Shown here in pieces: positions 1-10,839 of a stretch of 64,000 nucleotides of DNA. The notes under the pieces were generated by a model that saw nothing but the letters and a program-made list of their open reading frames with translations, was not told the origin of the DNA and searched no databases. The translations under genes and the position numbers were made by a program. Within the stretch, counting starts at the first letter, position 1. Each line of letters begins with the position of its first letter. The stretch is from the NCBI GenBank assembly GCA_039881045.1, contig JAYWVB010000006.1:310001-374000 (forward strand), in the 5' to 3' direction. The stretch is from Chaetomium olivaceum. Taxonomy: Eukaryota > Ascomycota > Sordariomycetes > Sordariales > Chaetomiaceae.

Positions 1-282
1 TGCGTCTCATAACCTCACTATGATCGAGGTTCTGTATAGTGGCCCGACCTCGATGGAGGGGTCGAGGTCACCTTTCACGAGGGAGGAGCACACAACCAAC
101 CAGTCGAGTCTTATCAAAGGCGGCAAGCGCGCGCCGCGCCGGTCCCAAACCCAGCACGAGTACTTCCCGCCTCAGTCTCCCGGCTTTGTGCTCTATACGA
201 TCCCGCAACCACCCCCCATTCCCGAGAGCACCCCCAGACGCCGTCATCGGAACCCGCACAGGAGCCAAGCCAGGAACAAGCG

Positions 283-890
283 ATGGAGCAGACGCGGCGG
301 CCACCGGCACGGCGCCCACCGCTCGGCCCTCCGCGGCGGTCCTACTCGGTCACAGACCAGCAGCCCATCCCCCGGCGCCACAAGCCGACGGTCCGGCTGG
401 CCCTCACAGACCTACCGCCCGAGCTCCACTTCGCCTTCTTCGACTTCCTGGACCCCATCGACAGCACCTGCTTTGGCCTGACCAACAAGCACTTCTACGC
501 CATCCACCGCCGCCTGCACGGCGCCGTGCCCCTGACCGCCCGCCGCAACGGCCCCAATGAGCTGGAGTGGGCGTGGCATCTCGCCGGCAATGTTGTTTCC
601 CCAAGTTCTTTCGTGGCCGTCGGTGGTAGGGTAGCAGTAGCAAGGACGCACTCTCCAAGCTGCGGGTGCGCGGGCAGGGGTACTGCCGCATGTGCGGCGT
701 GACGAAGTGCCAGCTGCATAAGCACATTCAGGAGTGGATGGGGGAAGGGCGGGAGTATTGTTCGGTGACGCAGAAGTATGGGCCGGTGGCGCCCGAGGGG
801 GCCAAGTCGTATTGCTATATGAGCAAGCCGGGGGATAAGCGCAGGTGTGGGAGGCATTTTGTGAAGAGGAATACGGTTGAGCTGAGGTGA
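283..890 (+). CDS. F-box protein with C-terminal Cys/His cluster
   Basis: Predicted 184-residue protein in two exons, about 283-591 and 645-890. The first exon encodes a basic, proline-rich leader and then an F-box-like segment (LALTDLPPELHFAFFDFLDP), which in this family recruits substrates to SCF ubiquitin ligases through Skp1. The second exon encodes YCRMCG, then CQLHKH, an EYCSV segment and a terminal RRCGRHF, a set of Cys and His residues that looks metal-binding. The two exons lie in different frames, so an intron is required. A donor at 592 or 595 and an acceptor ending at 644 restore the frame (phase 0), but the donor (GTTGTT) is weak and no clear branch site is visible. The start at 283 is the first ATG before the F-box. 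Family assignment is good; substrates are unknown. Confidence 0.7.
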
Positions 891-2105
891 AGTGAATGAG
901 GTCTTTACGGCAGGCGCGGGGTTGGCTTTTCCCTTTACGATGTTCGATTCAGGGTTATGCCTTGGGAATGAGTGAGATCCTTCTTCTACCTATTCTGGTT
1001 ATGCTGGAAAGGAGGGTCATTCTTGTCAAAGCGTGTTGCAGCTCAGCTCAGTCCTAGGTTTCAATTATTCACTACGTTCCATTCAGTATTCAATCGAATA
1101 CAATGCTAGCGGTACTTGGTTATACGGTTTTGAAGTTCAATTAAAGTTCAGTGCATTGTCCCTGTCTTGCCTCTAAATCTCGAGATCAGACGATACCTAC
1201 GATACACTGACTGTAGAGAAGCTGCAAAATATGCTACAGTGCTCCAAGGCTGATGACGCAGCACCTGCTCTCTCTTGGTCGCCTTCCGAGGCCAAGCCAC
1301 ATACACCACACCACACACAGCATGGAAGCCGCATTGTCTTCAGAATGACGTGACCATTGCAGGGGGCCATGAGACATCCCTGCAACAACTTGGGCAAGCT
1401 GGCAAGCATTGAGCAAAAGGAAATTGTTTTGCAGAATTCGGGCGGATTGCCCCCTTTCTTGCAACCCCGGCCAGCCACAGCTTATCTCGAATCATTATGC
1501 CTGATGTGGAGGCACTGAACGCGACACATCTCGAATTTCCCAATTAACGTGTTCAGGTGTGCTGTTTCGCAGAGCACCTACCTACCGAGCTATCGTGTCG
1601 AAGTTTTGAAGTTTTCTAGCTGCTTCGCTAGCTGTGGGCCAGCTTCTTTTTAATAAATACCTACCTAACTACCCGCTCCAGCAACCGGAACTACCTCTCC
1701 TTGACTTGGCTTAATCTTGATCATACATACGTACGTCAATCAACAAGCGAATTGCACCCCGTTAGTCCCCGGTTTCTCCGTGTCACCCGATAGTTATCCA
1801 TCGACTATTCCCTAAGTCTACGAGTTCGATACTCGAAAAGAAAGAAACCCACCACTCAAAGCTCCCTGTGGGAGCAGATAGTGATTGCGGGATCGGCGAT
1901 TGACAAGCCGCAAATCTGACAACCGCAGCAACAGGCCACGCTTCAACAACCTCTCAAGCTATTGGGCGGATCGAATTCGATTCTCGGCTTCCCGGGACGA
2001 TCAACGGCTTCCACACCCGGCCCGGGTCCACATTGCGTGTTATTTAGTTCTTCCTCCGCTCTTTCTCTCGGCAGGCCGACGTTCTTGCCTAGGTACCTAC
2101 CCAAC
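891..2105. other. Intergenic: F-box 3' end and PCT1 promoter/leader
   Basis: No gene supported. TACCTACC-type motifs sit at about 1576-1586 and 1659-1673, and GGTACCTACC lies directly before the PCT1 start (about 2091-2101). The last few hundred bases are probably the PCT1 5' leader. Confidence 0.5.
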
Positions 2106-3981
2106 ATGTCGTCCCCGAATTCGGCGACCCAGGGCGTTGGGAAACGCAAGCGCAACAACACGTCCACCGCGCTCGACATGGACCAGAACCAGACCATCCA
2201 GAACGAGTCCCGCGACGCCTCGGGCGAGGAGGGCGACACCACCGCGCCCGAGTCCAGCCGGACCCCCGCCGGCGGCGCCCACAGAAAGACCGACTCGTCC
2301 TCCAGCGCCCACCCAAGCAAGCGCCAGCGCTCCAGCTCCGACCAGCAGCTCGCCCCCAGCTCGACGACGACCACTAGTACGATAGGCCACCAGACCCAAG
2401 CCCGCGACCCGGGCGAGCCCAGCGATACCACCGAGGCCAGCGTCGATATTGCAGAGCGCGTGACGCGCAAGGGGAGCCGGAAGTCGACGTCGTCGAGCAA
2501 GGGAGGTGATGCCGGTGCCAATGGGAGCCAAGGCATGACCAGCAGCAAGACCACCGCGGCGATGGCGCCGCCGCCCATTGGCAAGCTCACCCACCCGGTG
2601 GGATACACGACAAACCCGCCTCCCGAGGGCCGGGCCGTGAGGGTGTATGCGGACGGCGTGTTTGATTTGTTTCACCTTGGGTATGTTGGAGAGGGCGGCT
2701 TATCTGCTGCCGCCTTGTTTAAGATTACCGTCGGGGATGTGAGCTAACGGGGGATGGCAGGCACATGCGTCAGCTCGAGCAAGCAAAGAAGGCGTTCCCC
2801 GATGTGTATCTGATAGTGGGCGTGACGGGCGACGAGGAGACGCACAAGCGCAAGGGTCTGACCGTGCTCTCGGGCAAGGAGCGGGCCGAGACGGTACGAC
2901 ACTGCAAATGGGTGGACGAGGTCATCGAGAACTGCCCCTGGATTGTTACTCCCGAATTCCTCGAAGAGCACCAGCTCGACTATGTCGCCCACGACGACCT
3001 CCCCTACGGCGCCGACGAAGGCGACGACATCTACGCGCCCATCAAGGCGGCAGGCAAGTTCCTCGTGACCCAACGAACCGAGGGCGTGAGCACCACGGGT
3101 ATCATCACAAAGTAAGTGAACCACCCTAACCAGCCAACTACACCAATACACCTACCCCAACCAACCAACCAAACCACCCCTCCCCCCTTTCCCCCGCCAA
3201 CAGCAGCCATTCTAACCCAACCCCCCCCCCCCCTTCTCTCGCACAGAATCGTCCGCGACTACGAGAAATACATCGCCCGCCAGCTCAAGCGCGGCACCTC
3301 GCGCCAGGAGCTCAACATCAGCTGGCTCAAGAAGAACGAGCTCGAGCTCAAGCGCCACGTCCAGGACCTGCGCGACAACATCCGCACCAACTGGACCACC
3401 ACCGGCCAGGAGCTCAGCCGCGAGCTGCGCCAGTACTGGCCCACCTCGCGCCCGCAGAGTCCCAGCCCCGCGCGGTTTGCTGGTGCCGGTTCTACGACGA
3501 GTGTGAATGGAGGGGGGGATATCCCGCCGAGTAGCCCGCTGGGGCCTGGCGGTAGTGGTGGTGGCGGTGCCGCCGGTGGTGGTGGTGGGGGGGCGTTTCC
3601 GTTCCCGAGAAGCCCGCCTACGGGCGTGGCTACCGCGGGGGAGCGCGCCACGAGTACCTCGAATGACTTTGTCACGGGGTATACGCTGGGGTTGATCGGG
3701 GGCGTGCGCTCATGGGTATGTCCGTCCGTTCTTTGATCCCGTGCATATGTCATATCCTATGTGTTTTGTTTGTTTATTGTGTCTTTTTTTCTTCTTAGAA
3801 AAAAAAAAAAAGATATGCTAACCATAAGTTTCAGATGACCAAGAGCCGCAGGGCCGAGAGAGACGGAGAGAGCCGGCCTGTTAGCGACGACGATTCCGAG
3901 GAGAGTGAGGACAAGGACAAACATGCGGGGAGTGAGGGCCGTCGGTCCATGCAGCTGCCTGCCACGAGCCAACGCGGTTAA
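2106..3981 (+). CDS. PCT1: Choline-phosphate cytidylyltransferase
   Basis: CTP:phosphocholine cytidylyltransferase, the rate-limiting enzyme of the CDP-choline (Kennedy) route to phosphatidylcholine. Four exons (2106-2680, 2761-3111, 3247-3715, 3835-3981) give 513 residues. The N-terminal ~175 residues are Ser/Thr-rich and disordered with a KRKR nuclear-localisation-like patch. The catalytic cytidylyltransferase fold follows: VYADGVFDLFHLGH, whose last G-H is created by splicing at intron 1, carries the HxGH signature. TGDEETHK and RTEGVSTT are also family motifs. After KIVRDYEKYIARQLKRG comes the amphipathic membrane-binding region, then Gly/Ser-rich and acidic tails. The introns are GTATGT..CAG, GTAAGT..CAG (with a 13-C run) and GTATGT..CAG (with a poly-A tract). 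All joins keep frame. Activity is probably controlled by membrane binding, as in the family. Confidence 0.95.
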
Positions 3982-4200
3982 GCCGTGTGTAGTCATGGCC
4001 GTGCTGCCGTGCTAAGCTGGGCTGAGGTCATTGGTTCCTTGGTTTTTCGTAGTAGGACGGATGGATGGGTTTTGGTCCCGTCGGTCTTCCTGTGTCGAGC
4101 TAGCTAGGCTGTCTGTCTGTTTGTCTGTCGGTCGCTGGCTGTGGGCCGTGTTAGGCTGGGTTGGCTTGACCTTCGTTGCTTTGTCGAGGGTTCCTACTTC

Positions 4201-4224
4201 TCCTCCTCCTCCTCCTCCTCCTCC
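4201..4224 (+). repeat. (TCC)8 microsatellite
   Basis: Eight perfect TCC units, continuing as an imperfect CTT/CTC tract, in the 3' region of PCT1. Confidence 0.9.
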
Positions 4225-4788
4225 TTCTACACCTCCTACACCTGGGTTTCGAGTTCTGGGACGGGAAAAGTTGTGGTATAAAACAAAACACTGGGGTGGT
4301 CGCAATAAACCCAGTCGGTATCCCATAGTGCAGGCTCACGCAACATTATAATGTATCTATAACTGCTGGAGGCTGTTCGTGATGTTGATGGCGTTTGTGG
4401 GTGTAACGGTGGCATTTGGTATAGATCTATGAACTCTCCCCTACTTTTGACATCCCTTCCATTTTCTGTCTACCTCTCTCTAGTTGTGGTTGTTGATGGT
4501 GTTATGTGTGTCCTTATATCTACTGGCGTGGGTAACACGCGCTCTCGTGAGTAACAGGACGTGTATGTACTGCGGCTTGGGGAGGCGACGTTTTGCTCTT
4601 CTTGCCCTTGAGATTTGGGGTTGTGTTAATAGGTAGTTAGGGGCTTGTCGGTTAAGCAATTTTCATCAAGTTGCACTTCCTTGGTATTTAAGTAGGTAGG
4701 GTATGTATAGTGGTTGAGAATGAACGGAGTAAGTGGGCTAGTTAAAAGATGGCAACTACTTTTTGCTACTGTCGTTACAGGCTCGTTG

Positions 4789-4816
4789 TCATGGGCTCGC
4801 AGTCATGGGCTCGCAG
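4789..4816 (+). repeat. 14-bp tandem duplication
   Basis: Two perfect adjacent copies of TCATGGGCTCGCAG in intergenic DNA. A short slippage duplication; no function evident. Confidence 0.85.
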
Positions 4817-7800
4817 ACTTGAATCTACAATCGTATACTTGTGACCATAGCCATGGGATTCCTCGCTCCTCGTTGCCCCATCTTCATCGCCTTGTACTTT
4901 GCTCAAAACAATAGCTACTATATTTGTATCCCTCTTTTTCCAATGTGGGACTTGTTATCGATCCCACAACGACGACGTCGATCACTAAAGGGGCATAGAA
5001 AAATTACTTGGGGCTATCTATGACGACCTCCTGGTGTGAACACAAAGATGAAGTGTCTGGTATCACGTCGGGACCGATGAAATTTGGAATCCAAGTGGTT
5101 GGTTTCATATTTATTGGCCAGCCGTAGTTGCGACGGGTCCGGTTATTGCTCTATGCCCGTCTTCGGGTGGAAGCAGTCTCATGGCGTTGGCCGCAGTGAG
5201 GCTGTCACTGGGTGGTAAGCATCGTGATCCCAACCAAGAACCACTCGTGTCACTTACAAGCAAGCAAGCTCTAAGCGATTTCTACCGTGCCAAACCTGGC
5301 CTGTGTTTTTACGAACAAAACTGCACTCGCATATCTACCTTTATTAATTGCTCATCCTACCCGGTGATTCCTGCAATGCGTTTGGAATCAGGGGCCACCA
5401 CAGGCGAGACCGTGCATCATTTGGCGGAAAAGGGGGACGGCAGAACAACAAATGAGGAGCGCGGAATCCGTCCCGCGTTGTACAGGTTCCCTCGGGAGAC
5501 AAACATTCCGAGATGGTGGTTTTGCTAGTTACGGCTACCATAAAATGGCAACCGATGTTTATCTCTACCCCTATTACGGAGCAGCATTTGGGCTACATGG
5601 CGGCCAGTGAAAGGCCCTCACCCCCGTTTAGCTGCCCCGTAGGGCTGAGACAAGTATGTGCCACATCGTGGGGTAGTTGGTCCCAACCCGGCCGCGTACA
5701 TACACAGCATGTGGTTACTGGGCGGCTTGGGCTGCTGTTGAGCCTGGCGATCGGCTGGGCTTGGAACGAGCTGCAGTAGACGAATGATGGGCCCCGCCCG
5801 TCCCTTTCCCGCTGCTGTCCGCCCTTGCATGCGATGGCCGTTGGTTGGGGTTCGTTCGGTCCCGCAACGGCCAGGCACGCATCGGGAGGCGTCCACGTTC
5901 CCCGGAAACAGCGACGGGAAGCTAATCTTGCCGTTGTTTCGTCAAGCGGCTGAACTCGCCGTTGGCACAACAGCGATGCGGTGCGCCGCCACACCATGGT
6001 CATGTCATGTGGTTTGTGTGCGGAGCAAGTGAGCAAGAGGCAGGTCCTCCAGGGGTCGGGTCTCTGGTTGCGAATCCTGCGGTGATAAACCCGGGCCAAT
6101 GGCAGCGGGGAATTCATGTCGAGTGGTGATATCTTGGGAAGCTGAATGAAGAGGACCCGGCGATAGACTCGTCGACCCAGCATGAAACGGTTTCAGAACT
6201 GGGTGCGCAGTCGGGAGATGGAAGCATGTCTGAGGCACGCACACAGTTGAGCAACATATTTTGCCCTCAGCCCGTTCAAACTCTCACCGAAAGGGTGGTG
6301 GTTGCTTGGGCTTGTCTGTATCGCTTGTGTTACGCGAGCAAGGCAGGGCGGTGGCTGTGTGAGATGCCGCTGCACTCTCGCACCAACAAGCCGTGCTAAG
6401 CATGCTAAGCAGCGTTAGTGATGCAGGCTCATCGGTCCGTTTCTTTTCCAGCATTCTTTTGCGGCTGGTGCACCACGAATGACTGGCTGTGCCATTGCAA
6501 CAGAAACACGCCCGGATCTGCTGCAACGGAATCAGCCGAATTTAGCGCTCACGGGGAGAGGGAGAGAAGACTGCTTCTTGCTGCTGGTGGAGATGGAAGA
6601 AAAAGAGAAAGAAAAAAAAAAAGACGAATGAACAACCTGACAACTCAGCAGCAAAGCAAAGCCGGTCCCACGCGGCGTGACACACACATTCGGGATTTGG
6701 GAATTGTGCGGGTCAGGGCATCTCGCCTCGCTGCCGGGGCCGTGTGCTACAGTGGTTGGCTCGCTGGTTGGTTCTCCACAACCAGGGAACGCGAGGTGTC
6801 GTGCCAGAGTCCCTGGGAAGGAGCGCGCCTTCTTTTTCCCGAAAGGCGTTGCGATGACGACAATGGAAGCTCTGTCTTGACATCCATGAGAGACGGTCTC
6901 TCGACACGTCAACAATGGACGGATGGATGGACGATTTACAGTTGCCGAGAGGCTTAGACTATAAATAGCGCTTACTTGATACGTAGGTATGTGAGTCGTG
7001 TCGTGGACTCGTGTACCTGACGAAGCGTGGGGAACCTAGGCTGTTCAATTTCTGTAGTTCAGCTTTTCAACATGGAACACTGACATTTTGTGGGCTCTAA
7101 TTCTATACCAGCCTTGCCGTCCATGTTGTAGCCCAGCGTGCTGGCGTGCGGGAAATTTTGAACCGAGGCGTCATGGATGCGACTACAGATTACGGAAGAC
7201 AGCCGAAGCAGCGTCCCCAGGGCCGGAAAGCGGTTCAGCGTCAGGGTTCTCTCAGGCGGGGCCATCCTCCCCATGTTCCGCGGAATTCAGCCCGGGATCA
7301 GGACCTGAGTTTGGCAAGTGTTCCTTGAAGACGCTAGCTCTGGCTGGCTAGTGCTACCGCTTCCCGTCGTGGGGCCTGGGCAAACCCCACTGATTCATGG
7401 CTCGTGCTTGTCGGTCTGTGCAGCGGTTCCCTTGCCAAAAACTCAAAAAGATTACGGAATCTTTGAACGACAACCCAACTGCGAGTGGTCCATACCATAA
7501 CTACACAGTATTCATTCCCGGAGTGACACAACCATGTCCGGCACCACGGGCCAGCAGTCTGCGACCTTGAGGAAAGGATGATACGATGTGTGCGAATGAT
7601 ACTCTGTGTAGACATGGGTGTCATTCGTTCGAGATACGCACTGGTTGGCCGCTAGCGATTTACCGAAAGCGGCCATTTCTGACACGGATTCCAGAGCAAC
7701 TGCCCACCCACACGCGTTCCAGGTTTTGCCGTGATACCGATTCGCTCTTTTGATTGCCGCCCGTGGTTGCACAAACTGTCCTATTTGGGACCCTATTTTC

Positions 7801-8648
7801 CCCTGGTTTCCCCTGAAGCCCAGATTTAGCCGCCGTTCCAGGTTCACCTGAGACAAGCGCGCGACAAGGGGGCGCACCCGCACCATGGCACGTTCAGCAT
7901 CTGCAGGTCCGGTCCCGCTAGCACAGGTCGAGTGTGCCTCCCCCTCGCCGAACTGCACTGCGCCACAGCCCAGTACCGGCTGCTCGTCCGTCCATCCCCC
8001 GTCTCCCACCCCCTCGGCGCCCGATCGGACGAATCGATCATCGAAAGCTAAGCGCCATTGTGTCCCTCGACGGGTATCCTCGTGCTCGGTGAAAGCATGG
8101 CTCGGGAAGCTGCAAAGAACATTACGCTTACCGGGCCGGTCCAGGTCGAGAGCGGCACCACCATCAAGCCGGGACCGACAAATGGTAAACGTATTCGTAA
8201 TTCGATCACTTCATGCATGGTACATACCATCACCCACCAACGACCGAGACACACACAACGGTCACACCCTCTCGAGTATGTTTGCACTATTAGCTCAACT
8301 GACTAGCGTCAAGTGTCTGGCGCTTATTTTCGCTTGTCGTTTGTTTGATTGCCGCAGGTCACGGCCTGAGCTTGTCAAATTCTGTCATACGCTTGGGCCA
8401 CCGAATGTAAATCATTGGTTTGTTGTCTCGCAGACTCGCACGAATCGCAGGTGTCACAGGCCCGGCCCCAGACTCGATCGAGCGAATATGACCGATCTCG
8501 GCAATCCTATCCGGGAAGCCACTCACTGTTTCTCTTTTCATCATGGCCCACTCGTCAAAAAGACGATAACGGCGACAACCACAAATCTCGGAACCGAGTC
8601 GTACGTAGGTATGGACGTACGAAATGCATACCTACCCACCACGCGTCC

Positions 8649-8678
8649 CTGCACTGCACTGCGCTGCACTGCACTGCA
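8649..8678 (+). repeat. CTGCA pentamer array (six units)
   Basis: Six consecutive CTGCA units, the third changed to CTGCG, in the gene-free interval upstream of the C2H2 regulator. Confidence 0.85.
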
Positions 8679-10839
8679 CGGTCCCGCGTCGCCCAGGAAA
8701 ATAAAAACCCTTCCAGAAAAGCCCATCAGCCGATCCATACATATTGAGACCCACGAAAATAGGATCTCACTGGCATGCGGCGCAGCAGGATAGCTACCCA
8801 ATGAACAACGAGATGGGACCTCCGCCCCCTGCACATCAACGCTTCTGCCCCGCCAGCCCCTTGTCGAACAACCGGCCTTCGAGGAGCGGTCCTCTGCGCC
8901 GCGGTGGAGAAACACTCGCCGACCGTCCCCGACGCACATCGCTCGCAAGCTCTCCACCTTTTGCCGGATCGATCGCCGAAGAACGACTCAGGGGGGGCAC
9001 GGGTAGGTCCCTTCTCTTGACGCCTCCCCCGTCGAAACCCGCACACCATCACACAAGACTTGATGACGGATATGGATGGACGGACAAACGACACAGAAAC
9101 GACTCCTGTGGCGAGAGTGCGGCCGTTGCGCATCAAGGGAGAGCCACAGCGCTGCTCTCGGTGACTGCCGCTGCCACATTCCCAGTTGGGCAGGCCAGTC
9201 AGTTGGGCGGCTACGCAGTCATCTCGCTTCGTTGTAACCCTCCTTTCTGGAACATGGTCGGTATTCCTCACTGGCGAGCACTTCTGCGCCAAGTAGCTAT
9301 GTATGTATGTATTTTGTATCTTTCGTTGTTATTCCCGAGTTATCCTTTTCCGTTCATTGCACAAGCAGGGCCCGTCCCGAACTGAGTGAACTCGCGCCGT
9401 GTACATACTCATGCGGTCAGCGTGCGTCGACCGCGTTGTGTATCTACCAAGTAGCGTAACTAACGCCGTTTTTGCACGAGTACGGCTCACGCTGTAAACC
9501 TCAGAGAAGTGACTTTGGTAGCAGCATCTCAGACACCCCGGTAGTCCTTTCAGCAGTCATGCTATAGTTACCTCCTTTTTGGTGAAGATTCCCCTCGCCA
9601 TGGTCAGTGGAGAGAGGGGAATCCGATCTCCGCGGCCCAAACAGAGTGTTCCCCGACGCCGGGCAATGGTACGGACTTGGCGCCAAGAATCCGGGCTGAG
9701 AGAGGTGCTCTTTTGCCCTGTCCAGTGCAGTCAGTGCGTGCGGCCAAAGCATGGAGTCTCGAGGAATCGAACTTGCTCTCTGAGAACAACGCTACTCAAG
9801 AATTGCTGGAGGTGCCGAAGCCTTCAAGTATGAATGAACCCCAATTCTATCAATGAACATCATAGCAGCTAGTTGTAAACAACATGCTGATGACACACCG
9901 AAGGTGGTGCCGTCTTGCCTGGAGTGCCATGGTCGATAGCTACATACTGTACCTTGGACAGTCGCGGCTAACGGGAGTCGACTGATGCGTCGCGGCAAAA
10001 GAAGCCCCGAATCACCTCCTCGCGTTCGGTCTGTGTTGTACAAAAAGTCGAGGGCAACGTTGGACCGTGGGGTACCAGCTCCAATCAGGTACCCGAAGAC
10101 TGTCATTCTTCTTTACAAAACTTCTCTCGGTCATCTTTGACTTGGTTCCACCATCACAACCCCCTTGTCAACCACTCCCCACCCAGTGCCCCCCTCCCAT
10201 GAGCCCCCCTGTAACGACAGGGGAGAAGGAGAGGGGTGAGCGGCGGGCGGGAGAGACAGCCAGCCCAAAAGGGTTTCCCTTGGACTAAGCCTCCTGCAAA
10301 GGTCGCCAAGAGTGTACATTGGATCTCCCCATCCCATCCCATCTCGCTGCGCGACTTGTCCAGCACCGTGTTTGGGCGCGGTGGGCCGTCTGAATATAGC
10401 AGCGCCGCAAACGTGCCGCCTTGTTGTCTCCCTCGATGCTTCGAGTCCCATTCTCAACCGACATGGAAGCAAGCAGTCCCCTGGGGCCGGCACTGTGACC
10501 GTCCTTCTCTCTGTCCCATCCCCCCCCTCACCCCTGTTCCCCTCCTCCGGGCTGAGGCTTGTCTCCTGTTCCCCCAACTCCCAGCCCTATGTACGTTGTC
10601 ACTCTTTGACCAACTTGTACATACCATACAGCTGCTCGCCCTTTCTCTTTGCCTTGCACCTGCTGCTGCAGCCGCGCGTGTATTGCGTGTACCGTACCGC
10701 CCACACTTTGATCCCCCTCTTAGCGTCTTGTTCCCATCTCGACTGCTACCTCTCCATTCGTTTCACCAGTCCAACTGGGCTGTGTACTCCCAACTTGGCA
10801 TCTGACTTCCATTTTGAGGGTCCGCCTGTCTCTCCTATC

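Larger units (their letters stand above)
3982..10839. other. 6.9-kb intergenic stretch upstream of the C2H2 regulator
   Basis: No ORF here resembles a known protein and none has convincing codon bias or splice-linked partners. It includes the PCT1 3' region (TGTC and TCC microsatellites near 4110-4131 and 4201-4224) and scattered low-complexity tracts. The last ~400 bases before 10840 are strongly pyrimidine-rich, typical of a fungal core promoter and long 5' leader. Base composition is not AT-rich, so there is no sign of RIP-degraded repeats. Confidence 0.6.

Noticed and set aside
1818..1838. CGAG-TTCGATA-CTCG resembling a tRNA T-arm
   Set aside because: No matching acceptor, D or anticodon arms upstream, and it lies in the PCT1 promoter/leader; chance hairpin.
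8744..9385. 213-codon plus-strand ORF in the gene-free interval
   Set aside because: No domain, many overlapping ORFs on both strands, no codon bias.
9755..9795. GAATCGAAC, like a minus-strand tRNA B box
   Set aside because: The flanking bases cannot form a T stem and no cloverleaf follows.
10312..10839. In-frame extension upstream of the C2H2 regulator start
   Set aside because: Pyrimidine-rich sequence giving Ser/Pro/Leu/Cys-rich translation with no conserved feature; more likely 5' leader.
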